DNA of 64,000 nt from Branchiostoma floridae (Eukaryota; Chordata; Leptocardii; Amphioxiformes; Branchiostomatidae): contig NC_049979.1 of the NCBI RefSeq assembly GCF_000003815.2, forward strand, positions 25,232,058-25,296,057. Reading direction: 5' to 3'. The notes beneath the pieces are model-generated. The model saw nothing but the letters and a program-made list of their open reading frames with translations. It was not told the DNA's origin and searched no databases. The stretch's first letter is position 1, and each line of letters starts with the position of its first letter. Made by a program: the position numbers and the translations under genes. Positions 14,865 to 29,800 of this stretch are shown one piece after another.

Positions 14865-17800
14865 GTGAGTAGAGGGGTAAAAACGTGATACGTGTTGGGG
14901 CAGGGAAGATCTCGTGATCTGTTGTTCATTCCTCAGGAAGATCGATTAGCAACTTGGCAATATCAAATTATGTTTGTCTGTATGGAAGCATTTCTGTATA
15001 AAGTTATGATTGATATCGCGTCGCATATCTGAATGAGAGTTTATGGAGTCAATCATTACTACTTAAACGTTTCTTGAAGATGAGGACTCAAGGCCCTGGC
15101 CTCAACCTAGATCTTCACTAATTTACTCTACTCATATAACGTTTTTTTATTAACTACAAGCTACAACTTAGGTAAGTTCTAACTTTTAATTCATAGGCTG
15201 AATTGTCAAGTGTAGTATTTGCCTCAAAAGTATTTGCAGAAGTGATATCATCTGTATCGTTGATATAACAACCCTTTTGCATAAACACCAGCTTCGAAGG
15301 CACGGGCAGACTCTGCTCTTGTGCAATTTACGCCAGCATAGATAAAGTTCTCCAAACGTTAACAAGTAGTGATTTAACTCATTTTAAGTCATATTGTTGG
15401 CAAATTTCTCAAAAAGATACTGGTGAAAACTGCATGATGTTGACATTTGGAGATAAGCTGAGGCAAGTCTGAGAGTGCGGACATACTCGTACACTCCCAT
15501 CCATTAACAGTGGAGCACAGTCGGTGGCGTGTGACCAAATTCTCACAGGGTCTATGGAGTGAGTTTACCCGTGGAAGGCACACGGCTAAGCAGAGTCGTG
15601 GAGATATACTCCTTAGTTCAAGGAGACTTCTAGATGATGTTCGTATGTGAAGCACAGCCAAGAGAGAGAGTAGTTCACGGAGTTCAAGAGGAGCGGTTTC
15701 AAATGGAGCAAGACTCCTGCCTAACCAAAGAACTGAAATTAAATGAAACTCTACTCTTCTGTAGTAGTAGTCTAATCTCCAAGCAGATCCTACGGTAGCA
15801 TAAGATAGTATCAAAAGCTACCAGAGGAGTGAAGCCGGCTTAGGAGTGTGTTTCGCTACCGGAGCATATGGACACATGGCAAATGGACACCTCTTGGCTG
15901 ACTACACTCCTTGGCCAGTTTGGTACTATTTTATGCCATTCTAATATTTCCTACGAGATTCCTGATCTAGAACATGTACTGCTTAACTACTGTAAGGTAT
16001 TACTTAGTGTTCCTAGAAGTTCTGTTAACGCTGCTGTACTGGGCGAGCTAGGTGTGTTTCCACTGTATATAGACACCCAGACACGACTGATTAAATATTG
16101 GCTTAGATTACACAATATGTCTAATGATAGAATTGTTAAAAAAGCGTACGACACTGCTGTTGCTCAAGAACATGAATGGATTACACATGTACAAGATATA
16201 CTATGCAGACATGGTTTCCAAAATATTTGGCTAAACCCTAATGTCGATGCCAAATATTTTGGAAACATGTTCAAGGAACGCCTAAAGGACACATATCTTT
16301 CGAACTGGAGACAAAAGATAAGAAACTTTAGTAAACTGGCAACATATTCGAAAATTAAGACAACCTTTGCGCTAGAAAACTATCTTTTATCAATTCAAAA
16401 CAGATCATTCACTAATAGCATAACAAAACTAAGGATTGGAGCACATTGTTTAGAAATTGAAAAGGGTCGTCACAAAAATATACCATCCGAAAAGAGAATG
16501 TGTCCCATCTGCAAAGACAGTATTGAAGATGAATACCATTTCCTGATGATATGCCCTTGTTATGATGAAGAAAGGAAAAGTTATTGACCATGTGTAACAA
16601 CAGAACAACACTACCTAATACAAGTAGAGAAATATTCAATGTAATTCTATCATGTCCCGACTCTGTATCTGTCCACCTAGGCCAATATATATATAATGCT
16701 ATGCAAAAGAGAAGTCGTGCTTTAAGTTTAACAATGTAAAATACACTATGCCGCCTTATTTTCTATTATGTTAGATTAGTATACTCATGTAGATAGTTCG
16801 TAGTTGCTAGTAATACATTTTACTTGCCATACATTGTACCTGATACAATCGTTGTGCAATAAACTTGACTTGACTTGTAGGATCTGCTTGGAGATTAGTA
16901 GTAGTCAGGAAATTTACTGGCTCGCTCCTCTCACCTCTGCCTCAAATCGGAACGGATAAAAAATGGATCCTTTTAAATCTAATAACTTTGACACATTCAG
17001 ACCGTTTTGTAACGAGGTACTAAGTGTGCGACGGGAGTACAGAATTTCTGCCCGTGCGCCGCGGGTGTTTTCTGTCTGACAGTCGGAGGGAACAACACAC
17101 CATAAAATTGGTCATGGCTCAGTCATGATACCTCAAATCAAGCTATTTTTTGTGTTCCTATGATCTAGGAAAGTCGGACAACCGCGTTTAGATCAGTTCT
17201 AATTTCAAACATGTTGAAGACGACATTGGTCCAGTGAAATTTGACCTTCTAAAACTCAGACTCCAAACACTGCCGGCCGTTTTGATATAACCGCATGCAG
17301 CCGTAAATGTAATTCACTTGCGTTTTCCCGTTATAGGATATTCTCATATTAGCATATTCATCTGTTGAATTTACAGTATATTCATACATATGTATATATG
17401 TCATTTATATTTGTGATTGCTGTAAAAATATCTTTATCAGGTGTACAAAGTTAGAACGTTACATTATGATACTTCCAATCTGGCAGGAAAGAATGACGTC
17501 GGCCATTGTTGACAGTGAACAGAGGTCGCAGCGGGTGCCGGCGCGGCCCGCTAAACATGTGCTGGGTGCGCGTTAATCCTGGGCAGTAAAACTATTTGCC
17601 TAATGATTTTTAATGCTTCGCGGGGCGGGATACTTACACGGATTCTGAAAGGATAGCCCCGCCCCTGTGTGTTTTGAGGCAGAGGTGAGAGGAGCGAGTC
17701 AGTAAATTTCCTGACTACTACTATTCCTGCTTGGAGAATACGGCACAATCTAGACACAGTTTTTCCCGATATCGGCGAGCCTACAACCTCTCACCGACAC

Positions 17801-20800
17801 CTTTTCAGCATCTAGATGGAACGGCAATATCGCCATAAAGATATTGGGAAAATTTCTCCCAAAAGGTCCGGACCATTCGCCCGATAGCTTAGCAGGGCTC
17901 CTGATAGCTTAGCAGCGGCCCCCGACAGCTTCCGCGTGCGTGTAGATGTGTCCCGACTTCGGGAGGGCTCAGTACCATATAACGCCGGCTCATTAGGCTA
18001 CATAGCTGTTTATGACTGCAAGCGGCACAGGTTTCCCTCGGCCAACGTTCCAGATCCCTCCCGACATCTCCACAGATATCGGCAAAAAGTGTGTTTAGAT
18101 TGGGCCTAAGATATAAATAAAGACAGAGTTCCTATTGTTCCATCTTTGCTGCGAGTGTGACTCACATCAAAGTGCTAATTACCCCAATGAAAAGGCCTGG
18201 CAAGAACACTGCTTCCACCTGTAATTCTCATTAAGTAAGGAACTTTGTATCATCTTTAATAACATTAACGTTATGAGTCTTTCTTTATTTCAGCCGATAA
18301 ATTACTGGTTGGCACCAAGCAGGGGCATCTGCTACTTTACAGTATCAAGACAGAGTCAGGTATGATCATAATAATAATACATCTACATGTACATGTATCT
18401 ATCAGTATCAACATCTTTGGCTGTTTTGAACATTTATCAAAAGTATGATTTTTAACATGGGTTTTGGAATGACTAGCACCAGAGTTTTGAGTATTGAGTG
18501 CGAGTTCTGACATGATCATTGTGGATTTACCTGCGGATGTTTGGTGAACCGTTTGTCACTTTCCTCAGGGCAATGATGTCTGGTTCTACTTTGCACTGCA
18601 GCTATGTACTAGTAGTACTTGTTTTAGGTTCCTTTCTCCAGGAGATGAGGTGTAGGGGCTGTCTTGATTCACCTTTTATAATTGGCAGCTTGCTCTAATT
18701 CAACAAGTGTTGTCTGTGAATCACATGTACTTGTTTTAAGCGTAATTGACCACTTTAATTCTACGCAGCACACTATTTGTGATCCTAAATTAATCACTAA
18801 GCAAATTCTCGTTGTCAGATATCTTAATGCCAGATTGTCCAAAAGTTGTGTTGGTGTTGGTATGGAGTGTCATGATGCAATGGAATTTACTGCTGAGGTC
18901 TGCTTGAGCTCTTGAAATTATGATGAAGTATTGCCAGTCCATCTGAATCTACCTTTCATGCAGGCCCTTTGTTGTGTTAAGGAGAACTCAGTACACAGTG
19001 ATTTACCAAACCGATAAAACTTGGAAGGACACTACCGGATTTCTTCAGGAAAAAGTATTTTCTACAGTATAGTAGTCCCAGACTTGAAGTTTTAATGGCT
19101 TTTACTTTCAGTTTAACTCCAAAGTCTTTTTAGAATAGGTGAATTCAGCTTGAAGTATGAACGTTCAAGACAATGCACATACTGGTATCTCCATGCCATG
19201 TATTTGCAGTTGTATATAACTCAGTACAGTACGGTATATGTAGAATATTGGGGAAAATACTAACGTTAGTTTGCCTTTATCCGTTGGGTAACTTGTATCC
19301 GTTGCTTTTTAAAAACAGGGTATGTAGGCACATCAAGTCGAAGGGTGATAGATTTAAACTACAATATCCTTAAAATATTGCAATTTGAAACTAACGTCCA
19401 CCAACGTGATATCCCCAAATACCCTGTTTCTAAAAGCAACGGATATAGGTTACCCAATGGATAAAGGTGAACTAGCGTTACATGTTGTTTTGAGGAACAT
19501 TTTCTTCACTTTTCCAATAAGGAATATCTAAAATTCTAAATTTTACAATGCACCGAGAAAAGGACATATTCATTGTTTAATCTCAGAAATTTTTCCTTTT
19601 CTAGGTTCAACGAGACATGAAGTCAGCTTGGAAAGGTCCAACAAGTCTTTTTCCAAGAAACCAATAGTTCAGGTACTAAGTTATATCAGCACCTTTTGCT
19701 GTCTTTTGCTCATGATTATAAGAAGTTTCAGTTAAGTTCTTATAATTATCACCAGGGGACTGTAAAAGTTTTATATAAACATATATTCCATAGTTTACTG
19801 ACTCAACAAAGGTACAATGTCATTTTTGTAAGATCTTCTTTAACTTAGTACATAAAAGTGACAAGAGTTCGAAGACCTTATACCTCCATGAAATATTTTG
19901 ATTATGTAGATGCTTCAAAAAAGGGACCTCAATTTAACGTTCTATCCGAGGGGTGGCCCTAACTGAAGATACGTGTAGGTACTCAATTTCACCTGAGTTA
20001 AGTGAGGAAAATTTCGGGACCATAAAAAACGGTTGTCTTCAGGCGATGGTCGTCTTGTGCAAGTGGTTGTTATAATTAGACCAAGTTAAACTGTATTTCT
20101 TTTTACTCTTTATCATTACTGAAGAAGAGTGAATGAGATACTTAAAAAAAAAACCTTCATAAAACAACTCTTTAGTAAATCTTTTACAGAATAGAATTGT
20201 TTCAAAAAAGCTTGGGATAAAGTATATTTTGTACATATTGTTTTTCAGCTGCGTGTGGTTTCTGAGCTGAAGATATTGATAAGTTTGTCAGGTAAGTTTT
20301 CTGTCGTTTCATTTCAGAAATTCAGCTGGTCTATTTTATGCCATCAAAGTGTTCTTCATGTTCAAATATAACTTCAAAAGTTACATTTTCAACAAATCTA
20401 GGGTTAGGGTTAAGAAACGTATAATTAGGTTTTAGAAGCTGAAATTCACATGTTATAATTGCTCAAATATGCAAATTCTATTGCAGTCCCATGTATGCAA
20501 ATTATCATTATCAAGTGTTTGATTAATTAATTCATAAAGTAAGTATTAAGTGTAGAGGAACAACGTTTTAACATGAAGACAAACCAGATAGAGACTGAGT
20601 GAATTAATATACAATTAGTGTAATATAGGTATACCCCTTCCCAATCTCACCGCATTTAGAAATAATCAGAGTTAGGTGGTAGAATATTTTTGTATGTAGA
20701 TTTTATAACTTTGTTATGTACATATAGAATACAACATGTGTGTAATATGTATTGTCTGAGGTACCAGACCAACTACAGTGAAGGAAAATTTCATTCATGT

Positions 20801-23800
20801 CTCACCCACCCAAAAAACACAACACAAATCTAAACACAAAATTCGCTAGGAAAGTTGAGCAAATTTGCTATTGTTGGACAAAAATGTGTTACAACAATTC
20901 TAATGTATGTGGTATTCAAATTTCAACAGTTATGGACTCAGCACATGCAATCTATCTGCATTTGATTTATTTTACGGAAGCCTGTGTTCTAAAAATAAGA
21001 TTCAAAGATATATATTATCACCCGGTTCGAAATGCCCTTATGGAACGTTATCAAGGCCCAAGTATGACGTTGAAGTTTAATGTCCAACTAGGGGTGGGAA
21101 CCGGTACAGAAAATTCAGGTCCAGGTCCGGTTCAGGTTCAGGTTCATTTTTCCGGACCGGTCCAATAAAAATAAATGGTTTTGTACCGGTACACTGTACC
21201 GGTAACCACCCCTATGTCCAACACACCAGCATTTGGAAAGGGGTCTTTTCTACTTTACTTTGTAAGTATTTACACACCTTTGTATCTCCCTATGTGCAGA
21301 CAATGTAGTGAGTGTACACGATATCACCACCTTCCAATGTATCACCACCATCCAGAAGACAAGGGGAGCCACTCTGTTCTCCACAGATCTACAGGTATGT
21401 TTCTTCATGCTAGTTTTCTATGGGATCATTCAAACTGCACTCTGGAAACAAGAAACATTTAAAAGGAACAATGTTCTGGTACTCTTTGGGTCATCATCCA
21501 TGTATTCATTACTAAGTCTCATTAAAGTGGGGTGATCTTTAGAAATGTTGTGGTTGTCTTAAAAATCATTCTAGATTTGCAATTAAGGTGTTTCTATAAC
21601 TGTAGATATTTGTTTGTCAATTTATGCTTGCTGCCTTAGCAACTTCATTTTTTCCTTGAAGGCTTGTTTTGGGCAAAACTGGCTAAATGATCTCAGGCAA
21701 TGAACCCAATCTAGAGGTAATCTAGAAAATAATGTTTGTAATGTGTGCATGGATAGTTGTTATAGTCAATGTGCAGTAATTATTTTCTTGCCTATGTAGC
21801 AACACAAGTCCTTAAGCGGAGACTTGTCGCATACATTGAGGATGGCGGTCGCTGTGAAGAGGAAGATACAGAACTACTACTGGAAGAACAGGGATTTTCA
21901 CGAACTCACAGTTAGTAAAACTGTTCTTAGTTATTGTATACCAAATTACAAATTCAATGTAGAGAACAATGAGTCATGAAAATGTAACGCTAGTTCACCT
22001 TTATTCGCGGGGTAACCTATATCCGTTGTATCAGGATATCTAACAATGTCAAGTCGACAGACAATGGTTTCAAATTACATTATTTGAAAATGTATCGAAG
22101 ATTTTGCAGTTTGAAACCACCATCCGTCAATTTGATATTCCTAAATACCCTTTTCTTAAAAACAACGGATATATGATACCACTCGGATAAAGGTGAACAA
22201 GTGTTAATTATACTATGACTATATACAGATATGAATAATTTTTCGAGAAAGCTTTTGGATAATTGAGAATTTTAACGCATGCAATACTATGAATCAACCA
22301 AGTGCAATGGTGGAGTGGGTAGAGTGCTTGCTTTGCACTCAGTAAGTTGTGAGTTTATTTCTTAAACAAGTCAAAGACTTTAAAACTGGTACATGCTGCA
22401 CTTCTCTGCTCCAAAGCTGTATTGTCCAGGGCTACAGAAATGGAGATGGGCACTGCCTGATGCACCATCCAGTGATGAAAATAATTTTTTGGGGTGGGGG
22501 GTACATGCAAACTTGCACGGCCCAACATAATCTTACGTTATGTCTTATTCTCATAGAATTAATTGTGTGTTCCTCAATATATTTTACAACAAACAAGGAA
22601 GTAATCAACTTGTTACAAAGGATTATTAGGGAAGAAAAAATAAACTTACTGGTCTGTTATATGGGAAATGACTCCCACATATTACACAAGCATTGAGGTG
22701 AACAATGAGACTTCCGCAATGTAAACATGATTATTAGTACAAATATTTTCAACATGCAAAATTACATGTTCAGAATATGTCCACATGCAAATTTAGAAAA
22801 TTACATGCCCATTGACAGTTGCATAGTTGTATTTTAAGCTCTGCCATCTAGTGCAGAAAGAACTTAAACTACCTGGATACTATGAATGACAAACTGGAAT
22901 GCTATACTGTTAAGTCAGCATGTTGAAAGTTACTGAACTGTTTTGTTGCAGCCTGACATGGCAGTACCTGATGTTGCCAAGTCCATGGCTTGGTGTAAGG
23001 ACTCGGTCTGTGTGGGCTTCAAAAGGGACTACTTCCTCATCAAGGTAAATACATAATGTTTTAGACTTACCGGTACATGTAGGGCTGCCGTTGTCTCTTA
23101 GATGCATTTTAGACTGTAACTTTGAATCTAAAGGCTCTGGGTTTGAGTTCTTATGCAGGCCGCAATGACCTACAATGTATGTCCTCAGGTGAAAATGAGT
23201 ACCCAGGGCCATCCTCTCAGATGGGATGTACATGTACATTTTGTACAGTCATAGGCCCCCCATGTTTTAGTAGAGTCACACCTGTTGATTTGATTGTATG
23301 GATGACATCCAAAATTGTCTGCAAATAAAAAAGTTAGGCCCAAAAAAATTTGTGCTCATTAAGAAACAAACCTAAGCGATCAGGGCCATTGAACAAATGG
23401 CAGAGAGCATGGTATCAAAATACTAGATTCTTCACCTTTGTTCCTTCACATAATGTTTTTGCCAGTGCTACGCACTGGCTTTGAATCAACAAAGGGGTTC
23501 GTTCAATGGTTCGTTTGGTTTGGATGGATGGTTTGGTTCGGATGGATCGTCTAACATAGCCCTTCCTTTAAAGCCCTTTTAAACGCAAATTATGCAACCG
23601 AATCAGGGTGGCCGAGTGGTCTAAGGTGCTGCATTTAGATCGCAGTCTTGTTTGGGAGGCGTGGGTTCGAACCCACTCACAACAAAGTTTTTTTTTTCTT
23701 TGTTCAACAAATCCCATGCAGGGCTCGAAATTCATTTTTGGGATTAGGTGCACTGGTGCAGCTAGCTTAAAAAATTGGGTGAAATTTTGGGTGCACCACT

Positions 23801-26800
23801 TAAATTTAAGTAATAACCTAATAATAAAACTTCTTAAACTTCTCAAATTCTTAAACAACAGACATTTTTATTATCTTTCTAACACTTAGATGTCAAGAAT
23901 ATGATGTACATGTATACTAAGTATACTTTGATATCTTTACATACATAATCCTAAGAAAATAATTGGGTGCACCCTGTGCACCCAGAGAAAATAATTGGGG
24001 ACTTTGATGCTTAACCGCCCTCTTTTCATGCGAATTTGTTACACATCCAGGCTTTTCCCCAAACTATGCACTGGCCAGCTTTTTATATTTCAGCCATACC
24101 ATATATGGTATGGTGAAATATATTGTATTCGTAATGTTTCTTTCTTTCTTTCTTTCTTTCTCCTGTCAAATCTTCAAAGCGATTCATCTCCGTCGTTCCG
24201 TGACCGAATGACCTGAAATTTGGCACAAGGGTAGAGTGGGTCAATACCGAGGTGCTTTTTTCTCATTTTTTTCATATCTGCCTCTAAAATGATTTCATTG
24301 AAGTTTAAAGGTCATGTTTTGACCAAAACGGTATATTGTGGCCCCCTGTTCCCTTGAATTACAATGGAATGACCTTAAATTTGGTGTAGATAGGCATTAG
24401 ATAGTTGGTAAAATGATCCAAGTAAAATTTTGGGCATAAACTACTTTAAAATGCTTAATTTCAGCGCTTTTCTGAGTTGAAATTGGTTTTCTTTCGGCTT
24501 CCTGCCGTGAACTCCAGTGACCCCAGAGCCCACACGTGCCAGGTGCCAGCGGTCTGGGGAGAGCGAGAGATAATTACTTTATGGACGCCAGCCAATCAGC
24601 GACGAGAAAGGCGAATGCTAGTTAATATTCATAAGCGGGGCCTTGCAATCCCGTATATACACAAACAGATGCATATTACAGCCTTACAGTGGCCATATGG
24701 CACCCTGTGCCGGGTTTGAAATTGTAGTTTGCGAGGATTTGGAGTTCAGACAGGGTCATTTGAGCGGTAGCGGACGGTACGCGTGCATTGAACGTTAGTG
24801 TCGATGAATTTACCAACATTCCGCATGGCACTATCAATCATTTTCGGCAGATTTGGACAAGGAAAATTGGACGGCTTGCGTTTAGTTTTGATAGGTAAGT
24901 TTGACAGTGGCGAGAATGCATGTATTTTTTCCCGAACAAATGTACGGTAGGTACTTCTAGTGTTGTTGTTGTTCTTTTTAGACGTAAACTTTGTACATTC
25001 AAATTGTAAGTAACTTTAAACTGCCAGAGTTTGAGCCCAATAAAACACTCTCAGTACCAGAGTATCACCACTGACCTCCGAAAAGAAACCCCCGAACAAA
25101 GTAGAAACACCTATCCTCCAGGTCTCGCACACTACGAGCAGGAAATTATAACACTCAGACAAGATTACGTGCGATGGCTGATTGCATACAAAGTAAAACA
25201 ATTTAACAGTGGTATGCAGGGGCATATACTTAACAAAGAATTCGAAGGAAAATGAAATATATAGATAAAGCAAAATCAAATTAACTTGTTGGTCCTTGGA
25301 TCTTTCAGAAAAGAAATGAAGCGACAGAGTGGTAAAATTCTTGTAAAATTTCGAGACGTCTCTGTTTATGTAATGGCTCATACAAAACAAGAAGAAGATT
25401 GAAGTTTTTAGCTTGAAAAAAAACAACAACACTCCTACTACACAGTACCTGCACCTGACAATTATTAAAACGTATGCCCTACTTGCTTAAAAAAAAGTTC
25501 ACTGCAATAATAAATGTACCCACATCACAAGGAGATTATGACGGTACTTAGACCTAGTTATCGAAGTGGAAATTGTTGAATGGCGTCATGTAATTTCATG
25601 ACGAAAATCTTCTGAATGGAAGATGCGTTTTTTTTCACTCTCGGAAAAATAGGAGCTGCCGCAATTCTAAAAACCAATCAGTTATGCATAGGCGCTCCTG
25701 TGGAAGATTATATTCTTCCATATGGGCCCGGGGCATATTGGGCAAGCTCTGTTTGACATGGAATCAATTCACAATATTAGTTCTCTTTTGGGGATAACTT
25801 ACATTAAAATATTGCATTTTTGCGCAGGGGTGACTTGGAACAGTCCAATGTTGAGTGGGAATGGGTATGGCTGAAATATGCTGTATTTGCACCCAAGCAA
25901 ATGTCGGCCTTTCTAGTTTAAAAAGCTTTCTTGTTTGACCTGTAACATCAGATTGTGTATTTCTGTACTGACTCCAGGTGGATGGTAGTGGGACACTGAA
26001 GGAACTGTTCCCCACGGGAAAACAGTTGGAACCACTGGTGACTAGGCTGTCGGAGGACCGGCTGGCGCTAGGTCGGGACGACATGACCATCTTCATTGAC
26101 TCTGAGGGCCAGCCAACGCAGAAGTACGCCCTGACGTGGTCGGACATCCCAGTTGTTTTAGGTAGGACACACTTAAAGGGTATGCCATAACTTGAGACAT
26201 TTCCTAACTTGAGAGATATTTTTTTACTGATCTCATTACGCATAAGTACTCTGTGTTTGTTGCCACTGACTATACTTATGAGACAGATAAATATATGTAG
26301 CCATTAACACAGCTGTCATTAAAAATGTACTTGCACATATTAATTTATCATTTCTTGGAGAAATAGTACTTCAGCAATAACAATGGTGGTGCAGAGGATT
26401 GTGCCCCAAAATATTTGACATGTACCAATTAAACAATTGCTATACAGATGTTATTAAAACAGAAAGCTTAATAGAAAAATTGGGCCTCCAAGTGTAATGT
26501 TTACTAGAGATTTTGCTGTAAGAACAAGCTAAGATATTTGAGTAGAATCCCATTCTTCTTTCTGTTTACTTTATTTAATTCATTACCGACTTCAAAGGTG
26601 GACAAAAATACAAAGTGTCCTAAGTTTGGGTACCCTGTCTACTAGGGCTGGGTATCGGTACAGCGTACCGGTACAAAACCGATTTTTCTCATTGGATCGG
26701 TCCAGAAAAACCGGACCTGAAAAAATTGGGTGGACCGGACGTTGGACCATTTAGAAAATTAAGAGATTATTTTGTCAGGCATTCACACGTTTTGGCGCTT

Positions 26801-29800
26801 GTAGGTGGAAGAAAATAACAAGAGTGAAGTAGAGTAGAGTTTATAGTCATTTCTACCAAGTTTTACAGCCAATCGTACAGGTGCAGTTAGCGTTGTAGGA
26901 TTTTAAAACACCAGTGTAAGTCTCACACTCCACCAAACAGATTTCCTTGTAGTGAAATGGACCATTGGTATGAGTCATACTGAATCAGGTCCAGGTTCAG
27001 GTCCGGACCTGAACCGAACCTGGACCTGAATTTTCTGTACCGGCACCGAGCCCTACTGTCTACTGTACCATTAATATAAATTGACACTGCAAAACTACTT
27101 GCAACTTCAACAGGTTGCGATGCGCAATGTGAAAGATTCATGAACAACATGAAAGCATTTCTTGCTCAAATACATGTATGTTCTTGATATCGCTGTGTCA
27201 AAACGTCAATCATCAAAACGTCATCCATGAGTTTGAGCACTAAAAAAAGTGTCTGAAGTTAGAGCATCCCCTGTTATAAGGGGCATGTGCATAGAAATAT
27301 TACTCCTAGAGTATTTTGCTATAATGCAAAAAACTAATTGTGTTATTTTGTGCTGATCACTTTAACAATATTTTTGTTTTTTTCTGATAGATCATGAGCC
27401 ACCCTACATCATTGCAGTACTACCCAGGTCAGTCTAATCTGCATAAGATACTGTAAATGTATTCAAGTTCGCAGGGATTTATTTTACTGTAGTGGGAAAA
27501 AGGGCTTTTTGCGGTGGTTTTAAGTTCGCGGTAGCACCATGCTCTGTAGTCTCTTACTGCCTTTGAAAAATGTTTGCGGTGGTTTTAAGTTCACGGTGAA
27601 TCGGCCACCACAAAAACCGGGAACATTAAACCATCGCGAAAGTTTCTGCATTTACAGTACTGGCATCTATTACCAGTACTGTACTTCAAGTGTTCATTTA
27701 CCTTTTCTTAATCTTAGGCCATATTGATTCGATTATATGGATGACATCATTCGGGAAACCCCAAACTAATGGGTGTTTGTGAAAAAAAAGTTTGGCAAGA
27801 AAAAAATGTTCATGATGAAATCTAAGTGGTCTGAAGGTAAACACAGAGTATGGTATACTGAACGACAGATGCTTCATTTTTGTTCTTTGTATATCAAGAC
27901 TTACATGTATTAAAGAATCCCAAAATCAAAGTGTAAACAAAAAAAACAAGTGAAAATGAAAGAATTGGTAAAGCTACAACATGTTGTGATGCTACCTTTA
28001 GGCACATCGAAGTGCGAACTGTGGAGCCCAGACTTCTGGTCCAGACTATGGAGTTACCCAGCAGACCAAGGTTCATCTGCAGTGGAAGGTCTGTTGGCTT
28101 CAGCTTACACATGGACATCACCAATCCCTCTTAAAGTCAGAAAGGAGCTCCCTAAGGAATGGTTCTTAAGATCAGTGTTTTTGGGAAAGGCTACTTAGTT
28201 TCCCACCCAAAGTGTATCTTATGTCTGAATGTCTTCATGTAACTCAAGTTGGCATTACCATCTTATACCACTGAGCCTTCAAAAACATATTTTCTTTAGC
28301 CTGAATGGGACTTAAAGCTGTCTGCAACCTTTCTGTGGTCATACAATCCCTGTAATGAAATCTTTGTTTTTCATCTAAGCTAAGTATTGACTCATTACGT
28401 TGGTTAGAAAGTTGTTTGTGTGGGTTGCAACTGGGACTGATCAATTAGATAATGTCAGGCTCAAATGGAACGGCACTAAGATGACTGTATGTCATTCTTT
28501 ACAAGTATACTAAGGTGTAGGAAAACAAATGTTGTGTTTTCTGTTTTAGTCCTGAAAAAATTATGGTCGGTAGGTAGGTTTTTTCCCTTGCACTATTACA
28601 ATACAGTTGAACAAAGTAAACTAAAATGCATGAGGACACTTGTCTTTCAATGNNNNNNNNNNNNNNNNNNNNNNNNNNNNNNNNNNNNNNNNNNNNNNNN
28701 NNNNNNNNNNNNNNNNNNNNNNNNNNNNNNNNNNNNNNNNNNNNNNNNNNNNCCTGACCTCCAGGTCATTTGGGGATAGGGTACTTTCTGCCCACCCCCT
28801 AAGAGTCTAGGGTCGGCAGTTTTTCTAGGGTAGGTAAGGAAACATTTTTTCCTAAGCCTAAGTTCTTGGATGTAAGATGTGTTGTGTTGCAACCCTTGCC
28901 TGAGTTATGTTCTAAAGAAGGTTTCGAGTTGAAGAAATTATAGTATACACACTCAACATAAAAAGTCCTGAAACAGAAATTTGATCAATCATAATGCTAT
29001 CCACTTTCAAGTCTGGTTCGAGCGGGAGCTCGGCCAAAGTAAAGTAAGTTTACTGTTATGATTGATTACAATGACATTATCAAAAATCATACAGACATGA
29101 CAACTTTCGGGTAAAATTCCTAGGCTAGTGCATTAGTTCGTATCAATATTTTAATGTGGATTTTCTTGTCATTTTAAAAGATTATTTTCTGATACCTCTT
29201 GTTGCAGCAGTCATGTTTATGTAGCCTCTCAGAACTATGTCTGGAAGATGGTACCTGTTCCCATCACAGCGCAGATCAAACAGCTCTTACAAGACAAGCA
29301 GTTCGAACTGGCTCTGCATCTTGCTGTATGTATTCTTAATCGTTAATGTTTTGCCTGCTACATAATTTTAGTAGTCCTATAGCTTAAGGTTGAAATGATG
29401 AATATGATTTGAATATCATATTATCAATATGAAATGTTTTATTCATTTACTTCTTCAGATTTTCAGAAATGTTCTGAGAGGATCCGGGAACAGGAATATT
29501 TTCAGCATGACATGATCTTCTGAAATAATTGTATAATGTTACATGAGATTGTACTATTATTGGAATCATTTTAATTTCGTACTTTTGGTCCATTACTTCA
29601 GACATTGAACTGAACTGCACTGCTTTAGGTAAATTGATGCAATCAACTGAAGCTACCGATATTTCTATTCCAAGCCATACAGCCTCAAAACTGATGTATT
29701 CCTCTACTATTCACCACAGTTTTTGACTCATGAGCACGCTAATGTGCACAGAAAAAAAATAATTGTCTCTTTCCAGAACTGCGATGTACTATTTTGTGCC

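Noticed and set aside
25016-25432. 138-aa minus-strand open frame
   Set aside because: Phe/Leu-rich frame over AT-rich intronic sequence without similarity or start context.
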